A stretch of DNA of 64,000 bases, taken from the NCBI GenBank assembly GCA_949825045.1, contig OX463822.1, positions 31,560,703 through 31,624,702 of the forward strand. Reading direction: 5' to 3'. The notes under the pieces were generated by a model. It was not told the DNA's origin, made no database searches, and saw nothing but the letters and a program-made list of their open reading frames with translations. This document shows positions 20,040 to 32,726 of the stretch, one piece after another. A program made the translations under genes and the position numbers. Numbering within the stretch: the stretch's first letter is position 1; every line of letters starts with the position of its first letter. Source of the stretch: Argyresthia goedartella (lineage: Eukaryota > Arthropoda > Insecta > Lepidoptera > Argyresthiidae).

Positions 20040-20780
20040 ATTTACATACAGGCACATACATTGTTTATGAATATTAATATATACAGGCACAAACATTGAT
20101 TCTTGCCCCACACTAGGATACACTGTGTCGTGCTGTTAGCTTCCTTGATTTATTTAATTGATTGAAAACACTATCTGATTAAAAGGTTAGTAGAACTCAT
20201 TCGCGCGCCTTTGAGTAGCTGCGCGCGAACAACATACATATCTTGTTTTTCACCCTTTGGTTATATGCTGGATATGAATGTTGAATTAAATTCATAGTTA
20301 TTAGTTTCAAGTAGCAATCGTCAAATTACATATAATTTGTAAAGCGCGGCAACTCGGATATACATCCGCCATGTCCTCCAAATTCGACTTTATTTTTTTT
20401 TGTATTCCGAGTCTCGTGTTCAGTCTTTTGTCGATCGTTGTGATGTGCAAAGTTCGAGAAATATACAGTGTCTTTGAAAGTGCCTGGCAGTTTTACTCTA
20501 ATTGCCCTTGGAAGTCAGTGCCAGTTTCACACTTCAGCAGCGGGATAAACGTCCACAAAGGTTCGTACATGACACATTTTTTTTCTCTCCTTTTGAAGTT
20601 CGTTTTGTAACTCAAATCAGTTTTTGAGTCGTAGTTCTGGAAACCGGACCTTACTTTGTTAGTTATTTTTCTGAGTTTTGAAGCCGGAATTTGTTTATTT
20701 ATTATATTTTTTATTTTTTATTTTTTATATATATATATATATTAATAGTTTTTTCACCCCATCCTCTGAACGGCAGATAA
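20040..20780. other. Unassigned stretch with SINE fragment and microsatellite
   Basis: 20045-20130 is a fragment of the SINE body seen at 18340. A 79-codon plus frame at 20371 (MSSKFDFIFFC...) has no recognised relative. T-rich and (TA)n sequence lies at 20700-20745. No gene can be supported. Confidence 0.5.
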
Positions 20781-20782
20781 AT

Positions 20783-21190
20783 TCAGTTCAGTTCAGTTCA
20801 AAGATTTTATTCATAATAGCACAAAAATTGAGAATTAATGAACGTCATAACATAATCAAGCAAGAATAATATAACATTAAGTAGGTACTTAATTATTACA
20901 TAGTAGCATATTATAGGGTGCAATGAACTGGTTCAATGCCAGATGTCGGTGTCTTGTAAAAAGTCATTATTTTTGTTAGGCCTTTGTGCACAAAGTGTGC
21001 TTCATACATTTTTTGAATCAAGCTTCAGTTAAGTTTTGTATTTCTTGCGGAATTTTATTGAAGAAGCGTATACAGTGTCCCATAAAAGAACTACTAACTT
21101 TTGTGAGTCTGAACATTGGAAAAGAAAGTTTATGTTTATTTCTAGTTTGCACATTGTGGTGGCTACGGTTTTAAAGCTACTGATATTTTT
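20783..21190 (-). mobile_element. LINE family X-related 3' end (minus)
   Basis: Read on the minus strand, 21180-20960 encodes a C-terminal RT-protein segment (FPMFRLTKVSSSFMGHCIRF, FNKIPQEI) of the same kind as PRFRLAKVSNSFKGQ at 59430-59490. It ends in TTCAGTTCAGTTCAGTT repeats (20783-20800 on the plus strand), typical of LINE 3' ends. It is truncated at its 5' end. Confidence 0.7.
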
Positions 21191-21237
21191 CCTCACATAC
21201 ATGATGTTTTAATAGATATATTGACTGTATATATATA

Positions 21238-22463
21238 CAGGGTGACTGGTAAGTCGACCTACATACGTTGGGAGATGCTAGCACGGATCAAAACCAACCA
21301 TTGTTACTATGAAACACCCTACCCGAAAATTTATTGTTTTCGAGTTAGGGGCCTTTAAAGATTTTCGAGGAAAAATCCCACTTTACAACATATTTCGCAC
21401 CAATTTTCCTAATCTAGGTGATTAAGTCCAGGTATTTTGCTGGTATTAGGTAAAAATAGAGTTAATTTAATATTTAGAAACAAAAAAGAACCGACCACAG
21501 CAAAAAAACCTACATAATACAGGCTTATGGTGAAAACCGAATATCGCATGTTTACTTAATGGGTTGACTTTGAAGCAGTGTCACCAACAAAAAATAGTAA
21601 CTGTTTGTGCAAACAAAACTTAAAACATCTCCAGTTCTCTAGCTATTCAATGAGGTACAATAGTCAAATAAAATGTTTATTATTCTTGGGAAAATTGGGC
21701 GATAAACTAGATAAGGTAGCGGTCTCTAAGAGGACGATAAGATGATGTTGTAAGGGCAAAAATATTTTATTTTTATCGCCCGATGTCCAAAAGGGGGTGC
21801 TATAAGTTTGAAGCGTCTGTCAGTCTGTCGGTCTGTCTGTCTGTATGCCTGTCCGTGGCACTCTAGAAGTCAAACAGGTGGACGAATTTTGATGCCGTTT
21901 TCTGTAAATAAAAGTTGACATCTCTGCGGTGGTTCTTAGATATGTTTTGTTAAAATCGGTTAAGCCGTTCGAAAGTTATCTGCTTAAAAAGGAATAGTGG
22001 TCAAATGAATGGACTGATTTTGATGCGGTTTTCTGTAAATGGCAGTAGACTTCTGATGATGAACATCAAAACAGGTCAATTCATGGGGAAAATGCATTAC
22101 AGAACAGCTGATGTGAAAAAGTTTTATCATTTAGAATAATCCAAAAATTAATAAGGCCGAGACGAAAAGAAAAGTTTTGACATAAAAATTAAGGAAAATT
22201 AGGTTTTCTTCGAAATTTGAATTTTCAGTTCTCTAGGTGACGTCTGTCAATAACTGGACTGGATAGTCCACGGATAGGTCCTTACGCGTACTATCGTAAC
22301 TTGTGCTGTGCCTACCGTAATACCTTCCTCCCTGAGCTAACATTTTCATTCATCGCGACTTTGCTTGTTTTGTGGACTTTTGAATCTTCTCCTGTACTAT
22401 AACCTGGCTGTGTAACTAGGACTTCGACTTGCTTGTGACTTGGATTGTGAGATTTGGGTTCAC
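21238..22463 (+). mobile_element. Left end and 5' region of a DD41D-like DNA transposon
   Basis: A terminal-type start CAGGGTGACTGGTAAGTCGA lies after a (TA)n run and precedes the transposase on the same strand. The 5' region includes a lepidopteran repeat block (about 21775-22040) with GTCTGTCAGTCTGTCGGTC and TTTGATGCCGTTTTCTGTAA. No matching right inverted repeat was found. Confidence 0.45.
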
Positions 22464-23557
22464 GATGCCGGTGTTTTCTAATGAAGAATATGCTGATATT
22501 CTTATGTGTTACGGGTTGTGTCAAGGGAATTCTCGAGCAGCACGGGCAGAGTATGTGCAACGTTATCCAGGTCGTCGAGTGCCAGATGTGTCTGTGTTTG
22601 ATGGTGCTTACCGACGACTAAGAGAAACTGGCTCGTCGGAAACGACGAAATACGGATATGGGTAGACCACGTGTGTATGACGTCAACGTGGAAGACGAAA
22701 TACAAAGATGTTTCCAGGAGGATCCTACGACATCTACACGTGTTGTTGCTCAACAGCTTGGCGTCTCACAGTGGAAAGTATGGTTCACTATGCACACTGC
22801 TGAAAACTATCCCTCACTGTATAGCGTATGCCAGTTCACGTGATAGAAGAAGTTGATCCGATTCGACGTATGGATTTCAGTCGCTTTATGCTAAATGCGG
22901 ATGCCGAAGATCCGGACTTTTTAAAAAGAATATTGTGGACAGACGAATCTAAATTTGATAAAGATGGCATATCAAACTATCATAATGCTCACTATTGGGC
23001 TCCTAAAACGCTACGGACGGAATCCAAATAAGAAGAAAGTGAAGGGATCACAGCGAAGATTCATTGTGAACCTCTGGATGGGAATTATAAATAACCATTT
23101 AATTGGACCTGTTTTCTTGCCTCAAAATTTGAATGGTGAAAGGTACCAGACATTTTTGAGAACGGAATTATATGATTTATTAGATGATTTACCGCTCGCA
23201 CTGATAAGAGACATGTGGTATCAACACGACGGCTGTCCAGCTCACTACTTTAGGGGCGTCCGGGATTGGCTGAATGAAAATTTCCCAGACAGATGGATCG
23301 GGAGAGGTCCACTTCCATGGCCTGCAAGGTGTCCAGACCTAACCCCGATGGATTATTACTTATGGGGACACATGAAGAGTATCGTGTACCAAGATGGTCA
23401 TCCTGTCGCAAATGTAGACATTTTGAAACAAAGGATTATTGACGCATCTGAAAAAATGAGAAGGCAGCTCACAACCAGAGCAGTCAAAAATGAATTGAGA
23501 ACTAGGTTACGAAATTGTATTAGGAACATGCGTGGTCATGTTGAACATGAATTGTAA
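22464..23557 (+). pseudogene. Tc1/mariner-superfamily transposase (DUF4817-like, DD41D-like), frameshifted
   Basis: Starts ATG 22464 (MPVFSNEEYADILMCYG), an N-terminal helix-turn-helix region of the DUF4817 kind, followed by GRPRVYDVNVEDEI. The catalytic part shows the first Asp in ILWTDESKFDKDG, the second in YQHDGCPAHY and the third in CPDLTPMDYYLWG, the last two about 40 residues apart. Frameshifts fall near 22655, 22815 and 23010, so four frames must be read in series. The end (NMRGHVEHEL) is intact. It is inactive, and its 3' side is abruptly followed by a 14-G run and a gypsy element. Confidence 0.85.
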
Positions 23558-23843
23558 AGAATTTGGCCCATAGCAATAGAGGGGGGGGGGGGGGAGACAG
23601 ACCGTTTCACACACAATATAATCAAGGCCCTACTCAAGACCCACGACGAACGCCGAATGTTTCGCCGTCGGCAAGTGGTCAGGAGCCACATATTAGACCT
23701 GGTACTAATAATTATAATTTGCGTCCTAGGCAAGCGGATTTTGCAACACGGCGTCGCTAGAGCCCGATAGCGGTGACCAGGCTGACCTGTGGAATGAGGG
23801 CCTCAGACGAGCTCAGCAGCGTAGCACAGAAGCGAAACGACCA

Positions 23844-26333
23844 ATGGGGAAGATCGTCGCAGTCGAGGCGGATCAGCAGGTCAGACCATTAGTTTTATTA
23901 AATTCTTCGGGGGTAAACGTGGTAGCTCTTTTAGATACAGGCGCTACGGCTTCATGCATCAGCCCAGCTGTTGCAGATCAAGTGGGTGCGAGATGTGTGC
24001 AAGAAGAGAAAAGACGGGTTAAGGCGGTAAATGGAAGTTTGCTGCAAATTGTAGGGAAATGTGTTATAGATTTTAGTTTGGACAATTTTAGCTTTTCACA
24101 GGAATTTTTAGTAATAACTGATTTAAATTGTAGCATTATTTTAGGGGTGGATTTTTTAATAAAGAACGGTATGAATATTGATTTTGTTCATTCGTGTATG
24201 TGTTTTTTCCAGGGAAAAATACCGTTTTTCAATAATTTCCATACGAAACAAAACACGACGCCGGTAAAACGAAATGCCATGTGCGTAGGGATTCTTTCAA
24301 AACAAAAGATAGAGTCGGACTTTCTAGACGGTTCTAGAAGGAAACAAGTGAACTTCGGGGAAACCACGGTTATCGAGGATCGTGACGTGGTAAATTCTAT
24401 CGACTTTCAGGAGTCAAGAAAGGGCGATTACGTTTATTTCTCGGGTTTATCGGATTCGTGCGAATTTGTGTTTGGGGTAGAAGATAAACGGTTTATCGTA
24501 AATGAGGATTTATGTGAGAATGATAAGCGGGTATTATTGGCGTTGTTGTATAGGAATGCGGATAGATTTGCGATTGCAACTGACCAGTTAGGTAGGTCGG
24601 AGATAGTGTCGGTCGATATTAAGACTTATGATGAAGAGCCGGTTCATTGTCACCCGTATCGCGTTTCGCCGGTGCAACGGGAAATTATTGAGGAGCAGGT
24701 CGCGGAGATGTTGAAACTAGGTGTTATTAGGGAATCCACTAGTTCTTATGCTGCGCCCGTAGTGTTAATTAAAAAGCCCGATGATTCATGGAGGTTTTGT
24801 ATAGATTATCGGAAATTAAATAAGAAAATTTGTAGGGATGATTATCCTATTCCGCGGATAGAAGACATTGTCGATAGTTTGGCCGGGGCCAAGTATTTTG
24901 CGGAGTTAGATCTCAATTCAGGTTATTGGCAGACGGTTATTACGGAAGGCAGGCATAAAACGGCTTTCGTCACGACCACGGGTCTTTATGAATTTAATGT
25001 TGTTCCGTTCGGTTTGGCAACTAGTCGAGCGGTTTTCCAACGGATGATGGATAAAGTTTTAGCGGATTTAAGATTTAAAGGGGTTATGGTTTACGTAGAC
25101 AATGTAATTGTGTATGGTAGAACGTTCGAGGAGTTTACCGATACGTTGCAGAAAGTTTTTGGGCGGTTTAGAGAAACGAACTTGACCTTCAAGCCATCCA
25201 AATGTAAATTCGGTTTTTGCGAGATTGAGATGCTAGGTTATCGAATCTCGAATGAAGGAGTAAAACCTAGTGAGAAAAAGCTGAAGGCTATGCAACAGGT
25301 TCCAACTCCCACATCTACGAAGGATGTGAAACAATTAATAGGTTTATTTTCTTATTATAGAAAATTTGTATCGAATTTTGCGAGAATATCGTTGCCTCTC
25401 ACTAAATTATTGAAAAAGGGGGTAAAGTTTCAATGGAATGAAGAATTGCAGAATTCGTTCGAGTATATTAAGAAGGTTATGTGTAGTGCGCCAATACTTT
25501 CCTATTATTCGGGGGATAAGTCGGTTACTACGAGATTGTATGTGGATGCGTCTAACGAGGCGTTAGGTGCAGTATTGATGCAGGGCGTTGAAAAAATGAG
25601 TCCGGTTGCCTACGCGTCTAGAAAGTTAACGGATGCGGAGAAAAAATATAGTGCGACGGAGAAGGAGTGTCTGGGGTTAGTATGGGCGTCAAGGCACTAT
25701 AGGCATTATCTTTGGGGATCGTATTTTCAGGTTGTTACAGACCATAGCGCGTTATGTTGGTTACAGTCGAAAAAAGATATGTCTGGTAGGTTAGCGCGAT
25801 GGGCGTTAGCGATACAAGAATGGGATTTCGAGATAGTTCATTGCTCGGGGAAAAGCAATGTAGTGGCAGATTTTTTGAGTAGGAATCCGCTAATGGAAGA
25901 AGGGAAACGGGAAACAGAAGGACCTCAGTCTTCTTCTCGTTCTGAACCTGATGATGATGGTTTGGAAGTTTTTAGTATTAATGTAGAGTCGTTACAGGCG
26001 GATCAAGACAACGATTCATTTTGTAGTAGATGGTTAACGCGGTTGAGCGAACGTCCGGAAGCGTGGCGTAGCGGTTTTTGTTTGAGAAATAATTTATTAT
26101 ATAAAAGCGTACGTAGAGATGAGGGAATTAGGGAGGTATTAGTATTGCCTAGGTCTTTGTTTCAAAATGTAATGAACGAATTACATGATGAGGCGTGGAC
26201 AGGAGGTCATTTGGGTCTCGCAAAGACGTTGAAGAGGTTTCGGTCGAAGTATTTCATGCCGAAAGCCGATAAGGAGATAGAGCGTTATATAGCTTCTTGC
26301 GTGCCGTGTCAAGAAAGGAAATTTGGTAGGTAA
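23844..26333 (+). pseudogene. Gypsy 'B' pol: protease, RT, RNase H, integrase N-terminus
   Basis: 829-residue open frame. The frame is open further upstream (SLEPDSGDQADLWNEGL), so normal expression was by frameshift from gag. Protease motif ALLDTGATASCIS lies near residue 35. RT has WRFCIDYRKLNK and FAELDLNSGYWQ, but the active site reads YVDNVIVYG instead of YVDD, so one metal-binding Asp is lost. RNase H (LYVDASNEALGAVL, ATEKECLGLVWA, VTDHSALCWL) and the HHCC integrase zinc finger (GGHLGLAKTLKRF, CVPCQERKF) follow. The frame stops there, and the catalytic D,D core of integrase is missing. Confidence 0.85.
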
Positions 26334-26399
26334 TATTTTTAAAATTTTAAGACTGACCTGCGGGTGAAATAAATTCTCTCAATAGCCCGGGAGGCCACT

Positions 26400-26693
26400 C
26401 GGCTATTTTGCGAGTTACTCGAGCGCGTCATTTAATATATGGGAAACACTAAACAGAGTAACGGTTTGGTAGAACGAATGAATAGAACGTTAACTTCGAT
26501 GTTATCAATATATTTAGATAGTAATCAAAGGCGGATAACGGGAAGATGTATGAAGTTGGCACGTCTGTATCAAGGATCATACAAGGTCATTGAGATCGTT
26601 GGGAGGTCTAATGTGCTGATTCGTCGTCTGAACTCACGGTCACGGGGCGTTATTGTTAACACAAATCGTTTAAAACGCTTTGTGCTGCGCTGA
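26400..26693 (+). pseudogene. Gypsy 'B' integrase C-terminal remnant
   Basis: From 26439 the frame gives NGLVERMNRTLTSMLSIYLD (the region of the catalytic Glu), joined directly to a C-terminal SH3-like segment (ARLYQGSYKVIEIVGRSNVL, NTNRLKRFVLR). The stretch between the zinc finger and the Glu, and that after the Glu, are deleted. Confidence 0.75.
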
Positions 26694-28058
26694 GGAATTC
26701 GTCTGATATTAAATAATTATACATTAGGAGTATAATACAATTGTATCCCGGTAGATGGTTTGTGGTTTATGTATGCGGTATTGTTATGAATTGTTTATTA
26801 ACCGGTGTTTCTTTTCTTGTTGTTGCTGAGCTATGATGTCTGATGAGGGCCGTACACCAAAGACCCAAGAAATATCTGTAACATACTAGATTTCCGTGGT
26901 AGATTACCTTTATATGAGAAACTTTTATAAACGACAGTTCGTATAATTGTTTGAACCGATCGCCTGGTTTTATCTTTGAGAGCAGTATGACGAGGCAATA
27001 GCTATTCGTCATAGGGTTCTGTTTTGGTTCCTGCGTTCTTAAAGTATAGAGTTGGGATGATTTGGTAAGGGGAAAGTAAGGGTTGTATAACGAAGTTGGT
27101 AACGAGGGTTTCTCAATGAAAGTAATTTCTGATGTGGGATAACTCGGGTATTCGATACACATTCGAGATTCTTTGTAGTGTCTTTACTTGGGTAATTGGT
27201 TGCAACGCACGGCGATTATCTTAAACTGTTAATAGTAAAAGATAGTTTACTGAATTCCAATGGATTATTTAGGATGTTTGTATGTAGTAGTATCGGTTTT
27301 AAAGCTAGTTGATTTCATCGTATTATTGGAACGAATTTTAATGAACTCATTCTTAGGCTGTGGCTTAGTAATACGGTTCTATAGATTAATCCTGTTAATA
27401 TGGTTGACGTTTCCTATATTTGAAAATGATATTTTTTTTCTTTGACCTTGCCTGCGTTAATTTTTGAAATATTTCCATTCGGTGGAAAGAGTTCACAATG
27501 TGTTCACAATTGTCTATGCAAAGATCGAGTTGTGTTAATTTTAGGAACGGAGGTATTCTGATAAGTTTTTCGCTAGTTTTTACTGTCAGAAAGTTTGTCG
27601 AATGACAACCATTCGAGAAGCTAAATCTTAACTAGATTCAGCTGTTTGCCTTCGTATTGTAATTGAGAGTTTTCTAGCGTTAGGTAGGTTAGTGTTAAGC
27701 CGCGAATAATTGTATGATGGGATCATAGGGTGCCATAATTTAAGTTTTTTAAGGTGCATAGCCTACACCTTAAGTGTAGTTTGGTTTTGTTATTTAATGT
27801 TTAATTGAGTAGGTTAAATGGGATGGTTGGACAGATAAGGATTAGGGTACTTGATGTTATTTAAAAATATGTTTGCGGCATATTTACTGTTTTTTAGATT
27901 TCATGCATAGCAAACTAACTTAATGTTAACATTTAATGTTTTTTAGATTTTAGACTTTGGGATAGGGTTGTCATTTTAGATTTTAGACTGAGTTAGGGTT
28001 GCCACTTTGAAAAAAAAAAATCCGTTGGATTTTTTTTTTGAAGGGAAGGGCGAATGAT
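26694..28058 (+). other. Non-coding 3' region of gypsy 'B'
   Basis: 1.36 kb between the integrase stop and the polypurine tract. It contains no recognisable env: frames are short and without signal or fusion features. TTTAGATTTTAGACT-type repeats lie near 27890-28000. Confidence 0.5.
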
Positions 28059-28358
28059 TGTAAGGTTCGATATTTGTTTATGCGATTATATTGTATACGG
28101 GCCTCTTTAGAGTGGGTGTCACTTTGACACTGTTACTTATTTTGTAATTTTAAAAAGAAAGAGGCTTGGATGTGGGAAGTCAATGTGACACACTTCACCG
28201 TAGGCTTCGGCCAGTGACTGAGCTAAATTTTAAGTTAGGATAGCTTAATGGCTATCGAGCCAGTTGTGGATCCCTTTTATAAAAAGTGTAAACTAAAGCA
28301 ATAAAAACCAATCAGTTATTACCACAAAGTCTTTATAATTGAACTTGCTAGCCCTACA
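28059..28358 (+). repeat. Putative 3' LTR of gypsy 'B' (about 300 bp)
   Basis: Begins TGTAAGG straight after the purine tract and ends CCCTACA, giving TGTA...TACA ends. It includes a TATA-like TTTTATAAAAAG and AATAAAAACC. Without a second copy the borders are inferred. Confidence 0.55.
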
Positions 28359-28389
28359 GATTAGGTAGGCAATTATAATCGTATAGTGC

Positions 28390-28831
28390 TGAAAGCACTG
28401 AAAGCACTGCAGTACCGTCTGCAGCCAGCACATCACCTCGTATCAGGAGAGCTCCGTGCAGTGCCCTGATTGTTCCCAGCCCCGTTATTTTAAAGGGAAG
28501 AGAGGTTTAAAAATTTTGCCCATGGCTCACAGTGAAATCGATTGTATCGATAACTGTCACACAACACAACAAAGTGATTGTTTTTAGTCCGTATACTACA
28601 CGAGCTGATGCCGGCTCAATGTGTAGGAACCCGGACAGGGCATGGGTAATTCCATTTTCCCCTCCAACAAAAGTTTAAAAATTCATATTGGGAAAGTGCA
28701 CAAGGGTAACAATATCCAGCAAACAACCCACACTTTCAGCCCTACACTTGCCCTAAATTTACTTACCAACCACAACTCAGACCTTTGGAAAGACCTAGCG
28801 AAATTCAAAAAGAACACCCCCATAGTTAAAC
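28390..28831 (+). pseudogene. Zinc-finger-containing retroelement ORF fragment
   Basis: Near 28470 one frame reads CPDCSQPRYFKGKRGLKI. From 28650 another reads SNKSLKIHIGKVHKGNN, followed by a polar stretch to SDLWKDLAKFKKNTPIVKRL. CxxC...HxxxH pieces of this type occur in the first ORF of several non-LTR elements. A LINE ORF1 remnant is likely but not proven. It is cut at 28832 by the gypsy 'C' LTR remnant. Confidence 0.4.
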
Positions 28832-29203
28832 GTCTGTCTGGCCTGGTTTACTTTGGACAGGCGCCTACATTGCTTCCCCCTTTGAAATAAATAAGGAACT
28901 TATTTACACAGAGCACAAAAAGGTAATAACAATATTAATAACATGTACACAATAAAGTATCAAATTAAAACAAATTTAAAATATATGACGAAGTAAACTT
29001 AAAGACGATAGTTGTGTGGAATTTTGCGGCTTTTATTCACGCAAATCTAACTACCTTGCGAATTATTCTGCCCGAGCGAGACTTCTTGCATTCTGCTGAC
29101 TCGTTGTCGCTCGTGGCCTTGGCCCGCCCTGGTTTCTCGGACGGTTCCGCCGCGTGTTTGTTTTGACTGCTGTCTTTTTCCGCTTCGTCCACACGGCAGT
29201 TGT

Positions 29204-32200
29204 TTAACACGTATGCGGGTTTCCATCTGTCGATCGAAACTGTGTTGAGATTGTCCCTGATCTTGATCTTGAAGATTTAGTCATATCTTCAGATGGTCCT
29301 TCATACGGTGGGGTCAATGGCTTCCTAACGGCGTCCATGCGTACGAATACGTAGCCGCTAGTTTTCAGGTCTGGGTGGATGAAAGATGATGGCTTGGAAT
29401 GGTGGGCGGTCTTGAAACGTGTAACCTTGTCCATAGCAGCTATTAGTTAGCTCGTGAACTCTTCTGGAGATGTGTCTTGCCTTTTCGGCTCGACGGAACA
29501 CTCCTGGAATACGGATGTTGGTTCCGTAGAGCATTTGTGCGGGGCTAATATTGTCGTCTTCACGAATTGCGGCTCTCAAGCCGAGCAGGACGAATGGTAA
29601 TTCTTGAGACCAGTTTGTTGAGTTCCCGCGTGCGATTATGGCTGCCGTCATGGTTCTGTGCCATCTCTCTACCATTCCGTTGCATTGAGGGTGGTAACTC
29701 GTGGTCCTGGTTTTCTTCACCCCCAAAATCTTGGTGTGGGAGTTAAAAAGGTCCGATTCGAACTGTCGTTCTTTATTCGTCGTTACGGTGGCTGGGGCTC
29801 CAAATCGAGCGATCCAGGTGTTCACGAAAGCAGTGGCCACTGTCCTCACTGTCATGTCCGGCACTGGGACAGCTTCTGGCCATCGCGTGCCTCGGTCAAT
29901 CATCGTGACTATTTACTTGTTGTTGAACTCGGGTAGCGGGCCGACGATGTCGATATGCACGTGATCCAAACGGGACGTGGAGGGAAATGTGCTGATAGGT
30001 ATCTTACTGTGACGTGACACTTTGCTTCTCTGACACGCAATGCATGTTTTAGCCCAATTCCCGATGTCGGTGTTTATTTTTGGCCAAAAGTAGTGTTTGG
30101 TGACGTGGTTTCTTGTGGCCCTTACTCCTGGGTGCGTCAGGTTGTGCATGTTGTTGAAAATGAGCTTGCGCAACTTGTCTGGAATGTATGGACGAAGCTC
30201 GTTTGCGGAGTTTTCGCACTATATCTCTTTTCCGTGGCTGAATTCAATTTTCTTCATTTTAGCGTTGCCCTCGTTCGTCAGCTGTTTAAGTTGTGGGTCG
30301 CCTTATTGCAAGTCGGCGATCTCGTCCCAGTCAGTAGGTGAAGGACAGTCTATTTGTGCGATTCTTGATAGCGCGTCAGCAACTGTGTTCTCGCTACCAG
30401 CGAGGTGTCGAATGTCTGTAGTAAATTGTGCGATGTATTGTAGGTAGGTGACGTAATCGCCTGGGGTCGTTCGCTTTCTTGCCCGTTTTTAGTTGTCAAA
30501 GCATGACAACGTATTGTGATCGATGAATATAATCATTTCCCTTCCTTCGATGTAGGGTTGAAAATATGTTATGCCAGTAGCTCCCGATCGTATGTACTGT
30601 ACTTCGTCTGGGCGTCGTTGAGGCTCTTGGAAAAAAATGAAAGGGGTTTCCATTTGTTATTCTCGCATTGTTGTAGTTCTGCGCCGACGCATGATTGTGA
30701 AGCGTCAGTCATTATTGACAGTGGCGCGTCGGCCGACGGTGACGTCAGTGAAGCGGTGTCGCTTAGACTTTCCTTACACTGCATAAATCCGTTGATTGCC
30801 TCAGGCGTCCATTCTATTAACGAGCTGTCTTTCTTTTTGGCGCCGGTTAGATATTTGTTGAGACTCGCTTGTGTTCTGCTGCTTTAGGAAAACTTCGTCG
30901 GTAGAAGTTAATCATGCCGAGGAAACGTCTTAATTCCTGAATGGTTTTGGGTCGGGGATAGTCTTGGATGACCTTGACCTTCTCTGGAAGTGGTTTAATT
31001 CCATCTTTCGTGATAAGGTATCCCAAAAATTCGATTACAGCCCGTCCGAACTCGCATTTATCTTGATTTAGTGTGATGCCGTTTAACCTCTTGAACAGTT
31101 CGTCCAGATGCTGCTTGTGCTCCTCTTCTGATTTTGATGCTATCAGGATATCGTCGATGTAGGCGAAAACAAAATCTAGTCCTGATAGCGCGGAACTGAG
31201 GAATCTGACGAATGTCTGCCCAGCATTCTTGGAAATTCCCGAAAGGCATTCTTGGAAATTCGAATAAACCAAACGGCGTAATTACGACTGTCTTATCAAT
31301 ATCTTGAACAGGAATTTGGTTGTAAGCACTCTGGAGGTCGATTCGGGAATAGATGGTTGTTCCAGGTAGTATATATGTGAAATCTGTTATCCTTGGAATT
31401 GGGTATCTGTCTGGAACCGTGCTTGCATTCAAACTCCTGTAGTCTCCGCATAATCTTAAATCTCCGTTTTTCTTCTTAACGACGTGAAGTGCGCTAGACC
31501 AAGGGCTCTTAGATGGACGGCATAAACCCATCTCTAACATCTTGTCGATCTCCTGCTTGACTCTGTGATACTTGTCAGCAGGTAATGGCCGGCATTTGGT
31601 GTGGACTACGTGACCGTTGGTGATGATCTGGTGCTTGACGTCTCGTGCTTTGGCTCGGCGAGTGCGTTAATTGGCTTGGTTATATTTGGGTATTTTTTAA
31701 ATTTTTCCGAATATTTGTCTTCAAGCTTGATGGTACGAAGAATCGGTGTGTTCGAATGGATTATGTTTCCTGAAGTCAGAAGTCCTGTTCTTCCATCAAT
31801 TAGTTTTTTGTTTCGCACGTCGACCAAAATATTGTGATGATCTAAGAAGTCAGCGCCGAGTATTGGTTGAGCGATGTCAGCAACGATGAAAGTCCACTGG
31901 TACGGTCGCCTCATTCTAAGGTCGAGCGTAAGCGTTTTCTCGCCGTATGTTTTTATTTCCGTCCCATTGGCAGCGTATAACTTGCATGTTGACCTAGTTG
32001 GTCGCCCTTTCTCCGGTAGGACAGAAATGTTTGCGCCTGCGTCAACCAGAAAACGGTACCCACTTTTTCGGTCGGTAACGCAGAGTCTGTTGGCCGGGAG
32101 AATAGCGTTGACGACGGCCTCGGTCAACGCTGGCTCTAGTTTTCCGAAGATGACGATGATTTGTTCCAGTTGCATGGCTGCTCGCATTTGTATGCTCGAT

Positions 32201-32387
32201 GTTTGTAGTTGCGATGATACCAGCATAACTCGTCCGACCCTGGACGCGACCTTGATCTGGGTTGGTATCTTGAACGGCTCCTATATCTGCTAGGGGACCT
32301 GCTTCTTCTACCGTGCTCGTTGACTTGGACTCTGAGTGCTGCGACCTCCAAAGTTAGCTTGCTGGCTTGAGCTAACAGTTCCGTCAT
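29204..32387 (-). pseudogene. Gypsy 'C' gag end and pol, multiply broken
   Basis: From right to left: gag end with an SR-rich stretch and CWYHRNYKHRAYKCEQPC (near 32200); protease with VDAG instead of the usual D-T/S-G (about 32060-32030); RT with GDLRLCGDYRSLN and FVFAYIDDILIAS, broken by a short duplication near 31220-31260; RNase H start (IMTDASQSCVGAEL); integrase zinc finger (THPGVRATRNHV, CIACQRSK); and integrase core, where the second catalytic Asp position reads TTNKERQF. At least six frame changes or stops are present. It is not functional. Confidence 0.85.
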
Positions 32388-32726
32388 CAGTTGTGGTTGC
32401 CCGCTGGTTATCTCGCATAACTCTGACCTGTTGTTTATCTCCTATAATCTTGTCGGCGATACCAGCGAGATTGTCCAAACTCCGGTCCTAGCTGACTGTG
32501 AGGACGGCTCGTACGTGAGTTGGAAGTCTTGACGTCCACAAATTGATTAAAGTTTCTAAAGTGATGGAAGCCAGCTCGCCATTTGCTAAAGTTATTGTCC
32601 CGCCTGCTGTGGCGTTGCATCCTGTGTTGCTGCAGTTGTTGTCCAAAGTCATCTTAGCTTCGGTATTTTAACTCCGTTATAAGCTATTTCAGAAGTGTGT
32701 TTTTTCAGTCGGGGTCACCAACGTCG

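Larger units (their letters stand above)
23558..28358 (+). mobile_element. Ty3/gypsy retrotransposon 'B', lacking the 5' LTR and most of gag
   Basis: Order: short gag C-terminus (23563-23757, ending NYNLRPRQADFATRRR), pol, remnants of integrase, a 1.36-kb non-coding 3' region, a polypurine tract (AAGGGAAGGGCGAA, 28041-28054) and a putative 3' LTR. The left end abuts the transposase pseudogene. No 5' LTR or primer-binding site is present, so the copy is truncated or recombined. Confidence 0.8.

Noticed and set aside
20371..20610. 79-codon plus frame MSSKFDFIFFC
   Set aside because: It has a plausible ATG context but no known relative, no conserved motif and T-rich composition; not enough to call a gene.
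26767..27162. 131-codon minus-strand frame that might be an env or host gene
   Set aside because: It lies in the non-coding 3' region of gypsy 'B'; no signal peptide, domain or splice support.
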